Positions 1 to 6,334 of a stretch of DNA of 8,812 nt are shown here, piece after piece (position 1 is the first letter of the stretch; every line of letters begins with the position of its first letter). A program made the position numbers and the translations under genes. This stretch comes from Gemmatimonadales bacterium UBA2960 (lineage in GTDB: Bacteria; Gemmatimonadota; Gemmatimonadetes; Longimicrobiales; Gaopeijiaceae), in NCBI GenBank assembly GCA_002348465.1, contig DEBI01000106.1:1-8812 (forward strand), read 5' to 3'. The notes below the pieces were generated by a model. It ran no database searches. It saw nothing but the letters and a program-made list of their open reading frames with translations, and was not told the DNA's origin.

Positions 1-1
1 C

Positions 2-1258
2 CTGACCGGTGCCCGGATCATCACGATGAACGGGGACGAGGTTTTCGAGCAGGGAGACATCGTCATCCGGAACAACCGGATCGAAGCCGTCGGTCCATCG
101 GGCAGTATCGCCATCCCGGAGGACGCCGACCGCATGGACATGGCCGGCCGGACGATCGTGCCCGGATACGTCGACACCCACGCTCACCTGAGGGCGTCGT
201 TCAACGTGCATCGCGCGCAGCCTTGGTCGTACGCGGCCAATCTGGCCTACGGCGTGACGACGGCGCGCGATCCCCAGACCGGCTCTAGTGACGTACTGTC
301 GTATGAGGACTTCGTGCGTGCTGGCCGGATGGTCGGCCCCCGGATCTACAGCACCGGGCAGGGCGTCTTCTCCGGCGAGGGCATCAGTAGCCTCGATGAG
401 GCGCGCGACGTACTTCGCCGCTACTCGGACTACTTTGACACAAAAACGATCAAGATGTATGGGGCCGGGAATCGCGAGGTGCGCCAGTGGATTATCCAGG
501 CGGCCCGAGAACTAGAGCTTATGCCTACTACGGAGGGTAGTCTTGATCTGCGTCTAAATCTTACGATGGCGCAGGACGGGTACTCCGGAACAGAGCACAA
601 TCTCCCCGGTGTCCCTCTCTTCAAGGACGTTGTCGAACTTGTCGCTCAGTCGAACATGGCTACGACTCCTACGATCGTAGTCACGTACGGCGGTCCTTGG
701 GCAGAAAACCTGTTCTATACGACGACTGATGTACTACGTGATGAGAAATTGGCCACCTTCACACCGTGGGAAGAAATTTATCAGAAGGCTGCGCGCCGGG
801 CGGGTAGCGCAGGTTGGTTCGATCAATCTCAGTACATCCATCAGGAGATTTCTGATTTTCTTGATAATGTGGTAGAGGCCGGTGGCCGTGCGGGCGTTGG
901 GAGTCATGGGCAACTTCAAGGGCTTGGTTACCATTGGGAGCTCTGGCTTACTGGTGCATCTGATCACATGACGAATCACGAGGCTCTAAAGATTGCCACG
1001 ATCATCGGAGCGGATGCCCTGGGGCTGGATCAGGACCTCGGGTCGCTCGAACCGGGTAAGCTGGCGGATCTAGTAGTGCTCGATAGTAACCCGATCGATG
1101 ATTTATCAAACACGAACACGGTGCGCTGGGTGATGAAGAACGGACGCCTGTATGAGGGTGACACCTTGAAGCAGGTGTGGCCCAGAGAGCAGGAACCTCA
1201 AGGCTTCTACTGGCAGGGCGCGGGTACCATCCCTACCAGAACGACGGGTAACGAGTAA
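2..1258 (+). CDS. Metal-dependent amidohydrolase, C-terminal part (5' end outside window)
   Basis: This gene encodes a hydrolase of the amidohydrolase superfamily (imidazolonepropionase-like branch). The reading frame is open from base 2, and the residues before the first ATG at 26 (LTGARIITM) are the typical first strand of the small beta-sandwich domain, so that ATG is internal and the gene begins upstream. Visible motifs are PGYVDTHAHL with the metal-binding HxH at 179-187, a candidate lysine in TKTIKMYG at 452-454, a histidine in GYSGTEHNLPG, and GSHGQLQGLGYHWELW near 899-946. The C-terminal sandwich strand is LGSLEPGKLADLVVLDSNP. The subfamily resembles, from memory, large proteins in which a TolB/PD40 beta-propeller precedes the amidohydrolase, so several hundred residues may be missing. 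The usual catalytic Asp of 'GTD' seems replaced by His in GSHGQ, which I recall as normal in this branch. The substrate is unknown. GC content drops sharply near base 420. A CoA-transferase gene follows after four bases. Confidence 0.9.
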   Translation: MTGARIITMNGDEVFEQGDIVIRNNRIEAVGPSGSIAIPEDADRMDMAGRTIVPGYVDTHAHLRASFNVHRAQPWSYAANLAYGVTTARDPQTGSSDVLSYEDFVRAGRMVGPRIYSTGQGVFSGEGISSLDEARDVLRRYSDYFDTKTIKMYGAGNREVRQWIIQAARELELMPTTEGSLDLRLNLTMAQDGYSGTEHNLPGVPLFKDVVELVAQSNMATTPTIVVTYGGPWAENLFYTTTDVLRDEKLATFTPWEEIYQKAARRAGSAGWFDQSQYIHQEISDFLDNVVEAGGRAGVGSHGQLQGLGYHWELWLTGASDHMTNHEALKIATIIGADALGLDQDLGSLEPGKLADLVVLDSNPIDDLSNTNTVRWVMKNGRLYEGDTLKQVWPREQEPQGFYWQGAGTIPTRTTGNE

Positions 1259-1262
1259 CGAG
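1249..1262. repeat. Perfect 7-bp tandem repeat (TAACGAG x2) at a gene junction
   Basis: Two adjacent copies of TAACGAG lie at 1249-1255 and 1256-1262. The second copy supplies the TAA stop of the amidohydrolase (1256-1258) and runs directly into the ATG of the CoA-transferase at 1263. With only one copy the reading would be GGT AAC GAG ATG, joining both genes in one open frame. The repeat is seen directly. Whether it varies in copy number is unknown. Confidence 0.85.
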
Positions 1263-2459
1263 ATGTCCGCTCCTCTTGAGGACATACGGGTTTGCGATGT
1301 TACACAGAACCTCGCAGGTCCATTTTGTGCTCAGATTCTGGCTGACCTCGGTGCTACGGTAATCAAAGTAGAGCCTCCAGGAGGTGACTTGGGTCGTCTG
1401 TGGGGTCCTCCGTTCTGGGGGGAAGACTCGACTTTGTTCTTATCCGCAAATCGGGGAAAGCGGAGCATCATTCTTGACCTGAAGCAGCAAGAGGGTATGG
1501 ATGTTCTGAAGAGGATCGGTGCGTCGTCTGATGTCTTCATACAGAGTTCGAGACCGGCCGCCGCTTCAGGGCTAGGCATTGATGAGGCGTCGGTCCGCGT
1601 TTGGAATGAGGACATTGTACATATGTCGTTGAGCGCATACGGGCAGAAGGGCCCGATGAGCGATCAGCCTGGGTATGACCCGCTCATGCAGGCTTATGCT
1701 GGAATTATTTCAGTGACCGGACAACCGGGAGGACCACCCACTCGAGTAGGTGGATCGGTTGTGGATTTTGGCACGGGCATGTGGGCGGCGCTGTCGATTA
1801 TTAGCGCTTTACGAGAGCGGGATCGCACGGGGAAGGGAGTGGCTCTTGAGACGTCCCTGATGGACACATCTTTGGCATGGATCTCATACCATATGATGGG
1901 ATACATGGCGACGGGTGAGGTTCCCGGTCCACGAGGGTCCAGTCTTGGCGCAATCGCACCATATCGGGCTTTCCCAACCTTAGACGGATATGTGATGATA
2001 GCAGCCGGAAATGATGCAATTTTTCATCGTTTGTGCGACGCGCTCGGACTAGTGGGTACGAAAGATGACCCCCGTTTCGCATCGAACTCGGACAGGGTTG
2101 CGCATCGGAGTGACTTGGACGCGATCATTGAGGGAGTTACATCTCAGATTTCGACAGGCGAACTACTAGAGAGAACTCTTCGAAACGCTATCCCGGCATC
2201 AGCGATACAATCGATTGCAGACATAGTCGATGATCCTCAGGTCGCCGAAGCAGGTATGTTCCAGACCGTGGGCCATCCAGAAATAGAAGGCTACAGGGAC
2301 GTGTCCCTTCCTCTCCAGATTGATGGCGTGCGGCCGAGGGCCACGCGCGTGCCACCAACACCAGGTGAACACTCAGTTGAAATCCTTGAAGAACTCGGCT
2401 TCGACGGAGAGGAGGTCGATCACCTGTTTGATGTTGGAGCGGTCAGCAAGGGCAGCTGA
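1263..2459 (+). CDS. Class III (CaiB/BaiF family) acyl-CoA transferase
   Basis: This cytoplasmic enzyme should move CoA between a CoA thioester and a free carboxylic acid through acyl-aspartate and glutamyl-CoA intermediates, as formyl-CoA transferase does. The 398-residue length is normal for the family. The N-terminal Rossmann-like part shows DVTQNLAGPFCAQILADLGA (residues 12-31) followed by VIKVEPPGGDLGR. Later come SANRGKRSIILDLK (61-74), MSLSAYGQKGP (121-131) and YDPLMQAYAGIISVTG (138-153). The predicted catalytic aspartate is D168 in VVDFGTGMWAA, matching Asp169 of formyl-CoA transferase. The linker strand ALETSLMDTSLAW and the small domain with IAPYRAFPTLDGYVMIA are also present. The ATG at 1263 lies four bases after the amidohydrolase stop with no strong ribosome binding site, so translation is probably coupled. 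Substrates cannot be read from sequence. Coupling to an amidohydrolase hints at breakdown of an amide or cyclic compound to an acid that is then activated, which is inference. Confidence 0.93.
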   Translation: MSAPLEDIRVCDVTQNLAGPFCAQILADLGATVIKVEPPGGDLGRLWGPPFWGEDSTLFLSANRGKRSIILDLKQQEGMDVLKRIGASSDVFIQSSRPAAASGLGIDEASVRVWNEDIVHMSLSAYGQKGPMSDQPGYDPLMQAYAGIISVTGQPGGPPTRVGGSVVDFGTGMWAALSIISALRERDRTGKGVALETSLMDTSLAWISYHMMGYMATGEVPGPRGSSLGAIAPYRAFPTLDGYVMIAAGNDAIFHRLCDALGLVGTKDDPRFASNSDRVAHRSDLDAIIEGVTSQISTGELLERTLRNAIPASAIQSIADIVDDPQVAEAGMFQTVGHPEIEGYRDVSLPLQIDGVRPRATRVPPTPGEHSVEILEELGFDGEEVDHLFDVGAVSKGS

Positions 2460-2474
2460 GGAAGTTGTTACTGC

Positions 2475-3464
2475 CTAACCTGGGACCAAAGCGACTCTGA
2501 ATCCGATAAAGGGCCTTCGTGCTCCAGGATCGGCGCCGCCACGGTTTGCAGCACGGATCATTTGCTCGGGGTCGCCGAAAGATCCGCCTCGCATGACCCA
2601 GAGGGCGTCCATGCGCAGTGTTTCTAGGTCGTCTTCATGAGTGAACGGATATGGCTGGTATGGGCTGGTTGTCCATTCCCAGACATTGCCACTCATGTCG
2701 GAGAGACCGTGGGCGCATCGCGGACAAGGGTTCGAGCCGACTGCGGTTGTCCCTCCAGCCAGATAGGTTGCAAAATCGGGTTCAGGCTCATCACCCCATG
2801 GGTAGATGCGCCCGTCTATGCCACGTGCGGCTTTTTCCCACTGCGCTTCGCTGGGCAGGGATACTCGCCAACCAGTGAGGAGGAGCGTAGCGATTGGTTC
2901 GGCCAGCAAGCCCTCTGCAGCACTCGTTCGAATCTCGTCGTCTAACCAGGCCGCGTATGCTACGGCGTCTGTCCATGCCACCCACGTGACCGGGTGATCT
3001 GGCGGAGCACTGATTGCCTGGGGCGTCGTCACAGGATGCTTCGAAGAACTAAGGAAAGTGGCATACTGAGCGACCGTGACTTCGTATCTAGACATGAAGA
3101 ATGTCGGCTCATCCGGACGTCCCGATACGCGACTGCTTCCCCACCATTCGAGGTCGAAGCTAAGTGAGTCCTGTTCGGGATCGCTTCCCATGAGAAACTC
3201 TCCCCCTGGAATCTCTACAAAGCCAAGCATTCGTTCATCGGGCAAGAACGCTACATCGGCTCGGAAGCCCGGAAGAAGCAATGAGTCTTGGAGTTTGAAT
3301 GAAGATCTTTCTGCGTTGTCTTGCCCGTTTGGATTGGGAGCGAGCACAAGAGCAAGCCATGAAAGACCGACGAGTGCAATACTCATGAGTCCTACACCCG
3401 AGGAGTTTCGCTTGAACCTGTCCTTAGTCTCTTCTACGGCCGATTCTGCTATCCGCGCGGTCAT
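2475..3464 (-). CDS. Membrane-anchored SUMF1/FGE-fold protein lacking the catalytic cysteines
   Basis: A 329-residue protein with the formylglycine-generating-enzyme (SUMF1) fold. Residues 24-42 form one hydrophobic segment (VGLMSIALVGLSWLALVLA) after a charged N-terminus, so the domain is probably extracytoplasmic. Fold markers are IPGGEFLMGS (85-94), YEVTVAQYATFL, HPVTWVAWTDAVAYAAWL, LPSEAQWEKAARG (203-215), YPWGDE, MSGNVWEW (257-264), MRGGSF (291-296) and GFRVAL near the end. True FGE has two copper-binding cysteines just after GGS. Here the segment reads GGSFGDPEQMIRAANRG with none, so oxidase activity is unlikely. A CPRC motif at 247-250 lies where relatives usually have no cysteines. 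The start at 3464 is chosen because its ATG overlaps the upstream gene's TGA (ATGA) and a purine-rich AGAAGTGGG precedes it. An in-frame ATG at 3488 would add eight residues but has no ribosome binding site. Likely role: structural, ligand-binding or redox partner of the upstream membrane protein. Confidence 0.88.
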   Translation of the reverse strand: MTARIAESAVEETKDRFKRNSSGVGLMSIALVGLSWLALVLAPNPNGQDNAERSSFKLQDSLLLPGFRADVAFLPDERMLGFVEIPGGEFLMGSDPEQDSLSFDLEWWGSSRVSGRPDEPTFFMSRYEVTVAQYATFLSSSKHPVTTPQAISAPPDHPVTWVAWTDAVAYAAWLDDEIRTSAAEGLLAEPIATLLLTGWRVSLPSEAQWEKAARGIDGRIYPWGDEPEPDFATYLAGGTTAVGSNPCPRCAHGLSDMSGNVWEWTTSPYQPYPFTHEDDLETLRMDALWVMRGGSFGDPEQMIRAANRGGADPGARRPFIGFRVALVPG

Positions 3465-5032
3465 GTGTTGCCCACTTCTGTTGGACATGCGAATGACCAG
3501 TTGTGCGCACAGGCGCGTTCGAGGAGGTCTGCTCTCCCCATCTCCATGAGATTTAGCCCTCCTTCCCTAAGCATTAGCCGAAGGTCCAATAGTCGTGGCT
3601 CGGTTCGGATTTCACCTACCGGGTTGAGGAGATTCATGCATCCGGACTGGTACCGCAGCTCACATGCCCGAGCAAGGTAAAGCCCTGCAAGCTCTGTGTT
3701 AGGCCCCACGATCGTGCCTTTTCGGTAGTGCAGGCCAAGTTCGTTGCACGCCCATGCCGCATTGTCACCGCAGTAGCTCGTTTCCAGTTGGATCAGCCGA
3801 TCACACGCGTTCCTGAGATCCTCAAAGCAAGCGTGCTCCCAAAAGGGAAGGGCATCTCCTGTATGCTGCCCGTCGGTCCGTCCGGTCACACTCATCACTC
3901 CGAAGAAGAGGACCCAGACACCCATTCGAATAAGGTTTGGGCGCGGGCTCAACCATACTGGTTGAGCTGCTATTCTAGTTGAGGGGGTCCAAGCCTCTGT
4001 CTTGGCGCGTTTGCTCACTAGATGGTCGATTGCGCGAACGCTCAGGTTTAGAAGGGGCACGCAAAGGAGTTTGTCATAGAACGTTGGTGCACCCATTAGA
4101 CCTAGGAGAGTGTACAGTGCGAATACACCTCCGCCGTATAGAGCACCGAAGATGGTTTTGCCGACAGGTGTTCTGGGCGAAGTCGACGGGTCTGTGATCA
4201 GCAGGTGCAAGCCGAGGAATACTGCTGCCGGGATATCCGAGTCTATGAAGTATGGGACACCTGTGACCTGGAACGTTAGAGCGCTCATCCCAAAGAGCAC
4301 TGCTGCTGCCGTGCCCGCTACTAGTGTGATCTCGAAGAAGTACATGACGACGAGCCCAACTAGGAACAGGAAAAGGTAGATTCTGGGGGCCAGCGTGAGG
4401 GTGGAAGCAATCTCTTGTCCCCACGTCAGATCGGTGTTCCCAGATGCGATCAGGACAAGAGAGAACAGGCCGAGCGCAAAGGCTGACGGATTGAAGATGT
4501 GCGCTTGCTGGCCACCTCTAGTCCAACGAATGAAGTCTTTACCTAGGAATCCAACAGCGACCATTAAGAACTGTAGGTAGAACCAGTCGTCTCTGAACCA
4601 GAGGAAGAGGTTGATACTGAGGATGATCGGTATGGGACCGAAGCCCATCGTATACGCCTTACCCCGAGTCCATGACAGAAGCATGCCGAAACCGTACGCG
4701 AACATCAGCTGCGCGCCGATGAGAACTGACATGTCATAGACAGGGGACCAGTACCAACCCCAGTAGAGATATACCGCTAATTGACATACTGCCTGGATGT
4801 AATGCTGGGCTCGGAGTGTCGTGTCGATTCGCCCGGCTGCTTCCCTCAGATTAGGTGCTGCCAAGAGCAGCACATTCCACGCGATAAGAACCGTTGCGGC
4901 GCCCCAGAATGATTGAGCTAGTATTCCACTGCTATGAACGCGCGCCGATCCGGTTAGAGCGACAATCACGCCGCCTATCGCGATCGGTATGAAGATCTGT
5001 GCGGCCTTGTGCTTCTCAGGCTTGGAGGGCAT
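3461..5032 (-). CDS. NqrB/RnfD-like membrane protein fused to a cysteine-paired Sel1-like domain
   Basis: A 523-residue protein in two parts. Residues 1 to about 340 form a polytopic membrane region with roughly ten hydrophobic segments related to NqrB/RnfD, the flavin-carrying membrane subunits of Na+-NQR and Rnf complexes. Supporting motifs are HIFNPSAFAL (178-187) and ITDPSTSPRTPVGKTIFGAL (279-298). The S/T-G-A-T type motif that binds FMN covalently in NqrB/RnfD is not visible; its place is taken by TWGQEIASTLTLAPRIYL. This resembles the stand-alone RnfD-like family that includes UnbU of enediyne clusters. A last hydrophobic stretch (367-382) precedes a C-terminal domain with four C-x7-C pairs (402/410, 421/429, 457/465, 508/516), and ELGLHYRKGT and GLYLARACELR match Sel1 repeats. 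The pairs probably form disulfides outside the cytoplasm, as in Helicobacter Hcp proteins. The remaining Rnf subunits are not in this window. The SUMF1 gene overlaps its stop. A role in envelope electron transfer is inferred. Confidence 0.85.
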   Translation of the reverse strand: MPSKPEKHKAAQIFIPIAIGGVIVALTGSARVHSSGILAQSFWGAATVLIAWNVLLLAAPNLREAAGRIDTTLRAQHYIQAVCQLAVYLYWGWYWSPVYDMSVLIGAQLMFAYGFGMLLSWTRGKAYTMGFGPIPIILSINLFLWFRDDWFYLQFLMVAVGFLGKDFIRWTRGGQQAHIFNPSAFALGLFSLVLIASGNTDLTWGQEIASTLTLAPRIYLFLFLVGLVVMYFFEITLVAGTAAAVLFGMSALTFQVTGVPYFIDSDIPAAVFLGLHLLITDPSTSPRTPVGKTIFGALYGGGVFALYTLLGLMGAPTFYDKLLCVPLLNLSVRAIDHLVSKRAKTEAWTPSTRIAAQPVWLSPRPNLIRMGVWVLFFGVMSVTGRTDGQHTGDALPFWEHACFEDLRNACDRLIQLETSYCGDNAAWACNELGLHYRKGTIVGPNTELAGLYLARACELRYQSGCMNLLNPVGEIRTEPRLLDLRLMLREGGLNLMEMGRADLLERACAHNWSFACPTEVGNT

Positions 5033-5201
5033 GGCGAGTACGGGGCTTTTGGCGAGGGGTGGAAGCTAGATTGGCTTAGCCGTCCTCGACAGCGCCCATG
5101 TCCCGGCGGTCTTGCTGCGCCTACTTTGGTGTGCGTCTGCTTGCGGGAGTGGTTGTACCTACTTGTCGCTGAATGACTTGAACCCTCTGACGGAACCGAA
5201 C
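5033..5201. promoter_or_regulatory. Divergent intergenic region, probable promoters in both directions
   Basis: These 169 bases separate the start codons of the minus-strand RnfD-like gene and the plus-strand beta-propeller lipoprotein, so both promoters must lie here or in the gene ends. I found no convincing sigma70-type -35/-10 pair on either strand. The only symmetric element is a short GGCTTAGCC at 5073-5081, too small to call an operator. The function is assigned from gene orientation alone. Confidence 0.45.
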
Positions 5202-6329
5202 ATGATTCGAGCCAACGTGCTGCTCGGGACTCTTCTTGTCCTTGGTGCCTGCAACTCTGGTATGGACGAAGCCGAAACTGAAGCTGATATCGCGATTAGA
5301 GAAGCGCCGCACTTTTCGGTAGACCCATCATGGCCAAAACAGCTTCCGAACGATTGGATCATGGGTTCGATCACGGCCGTGTTCGTCGATTCTAAGGATC
5401 ATGTTTGGGTCACGCATTTACCGGAGACATTGACGCCAGAAGAGATTTCTGCCGTACAGGAGCCCCCTATCGGTCTATGTTGCCGCCCGGCTCCTGTTGT
5501 GGTCGAGTTCGATCCAGAAGGGAATGTAGTTCAGGGTTGGGGTGATCCAGAGACACAGGATGCTTCGGAGTTTCCGCGTAATGCTCACGGACTGTTCGTG
5601 GACCACAACGACAACGTATGGGTTGGCACTTATCGCCATCACCGCGTCATGAAGTTCACTCGTTCGGGTGAACTGCAGATGCAGATCGGTGAGTATGACG
5701 TGACAGGTGGCAACGCCGATACGGAGTTGCTTGGGGGCCCTGCAGGTATCTGGGTAGATCCTGGCACTAACGAGGTCTTCATCGCAGATGGTTATCGTAA
5801 TCGAAGGGTTATCGTTTTTGATGGAGACACAGGCGAATACGTGCGCCACTGGGGTGCCTACGGTGAGGTGCCTGAGGATCAGTATCAGTACGACTTTGGG
5901 GGCGCGGGTCATGCTGCAAATCCTCCGACCCAGTACTCCACGGTGCACGGACTTGTAGGCTCAAATGATGGTCTGATCTACGTTGCGGATCGTCGTGGGA
6001 ACAGGATCCAAGTTTTCCAGCAAGATGGCACGTTTGTAACTGAGAAGATCATCGAAGCAGGCACGCTGGCTTCTGGATCGGCCTTTGTGATCCAGCTTTC
6101 GCCGGATACAGAACAGGAATGGCTCTACCTCGCTGATGGAACGAATCACAAGGTGTGGATTCTTCGCCGAAGCGATCTTGAGGTCGCGGGCAACTTTGGT
6201 AGAGGTGGGCGACAAGTCGGACAGTTCTTAAGGCCACATGGCATGGGAGTCGATTCTCAGGGCAACATATATGTGGGAGAGGCTTCGACGGGTCGCCGTA
6301 TTCAAAAGTTCAGTATTTCGGGGAGCTGA
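5202..6329 (+). CDS. NHL-repeat (six-bladed type) beta-propeller lipoprotein
   Basis: A 375-residue exported beta-propeller. The start at ATG 5202 gives MIRANVLLGTLLVLGAC, a lipoprotein signal with lipobox LGAC and lipidated C17. Residue +2 is Asn, not Asp, which in enterobacterial rules favours outer-membrane sorting. A TTG-initiated extension back to 5112 is rejected because it buries this signal. NHL-type blades are visible as repeated G-h-x-V-D...D-N-x-V/I-Y/W-V-x-D motifs: AHGLFVDHNDNVWVGTYRHH, AGIWVDPGTNEVFIADGYRN, GLIYVADRRGNRIQVF, WLYLADGTNHKVWIL and HGMGVDSQGNIYVGEA. The overall form resembles the propeller of peptidyl-alpha-hydroxyglycine alpha-amidating lyase, but I cannot confirm its catalytic residues. 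An adjacent cysteine pair, C93-C94 in GLCCRPAPVVVEFDPEG, matches a 'CC-x-PAP' signature I recall in bacterial relatives. The next gene starts five bases downstream, suggesting one transcript. Likely roles are binding or scaffolding at the envelope; the ligand is unknown. Confidence 0.85.
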   Translation: MIRANVLLGTLLVLGACNSGMDEAETEADIAIREAPHFSVDPSWPKQLPNDWIMGSITAVFVDSKDHVWVTHLPETLTPEEISAVQEPPIGLCCRPAPVVVEFDPEGNVVQGWGDPETQDASEFPRNAHGLFVDHNDNVWVGTYRHHRVMKFTRSGELQMQIGEYDVTGGNADTELLGGPAGIWVDPGTNEVFIADGYRNRRVIVFDGDTGEYVRHWGAYGEVPEDQYQYDFGGAGHAANPPTQYSTVHGLVGSNDGLIYVADRRGNRIQVFQQDGTFVTEKIIEAGTLASGSAFVIQLSPDTEQEWLYLADGTNHKVWILRRSDLEVAGNFGRGGRQVGQFLRPHGMGVDSQGNIYVGEASTGRRIQKFSISGS

Positions 6330-6334
6330 GGCAG

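Noticed and set aside
1331..2082. Antisense open frames within the CoA-transferase gene
   Set aside because: They lie opposite a well-supported conserved gene and show no recognisable domain, signal peptide or ribosome binding site.
2451..2475. GGCAG...CTGCC inverted repeat between the convergent CoA-transferase and SUMF1 genes, possible shared terminator
   Set aside because: Only five base pairs around a 15-base loop, no T-run, and it overlaps both coding ends, so it is likely chance.
3465..3488. Eight-residue longer N-terminus for the SUMF1-fold protein from the ATG at 3488
   Set aside because: No ribosome binding site precedes it, while the ATG at 3464 forms an ATGA overlap with the upstream stop and has a purine-rich lead.
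3461..5032. Subunit of a complete Rnf or Na+-NQR complex
   Set aside because: No RnfA/B/C/E/G or NqrA/C-F genes lie next to it, the FMN-threonine motif is not visible, and it carries an atypical Sel1-like domain.
5073..5081. GGCTTAGCC as an operator in the divergent region
   Set aside because: A 4+1+4 inverted repeat is expected by chance in a sequence this long, and no second copy is present.
5112..5201. 30-codon upstream extension of the beta-propeller gene from a TTG codon
   Set aside because: It would bury the clear lipoprotein signal starting at 5202, and the TTG has no ribosome binding site.
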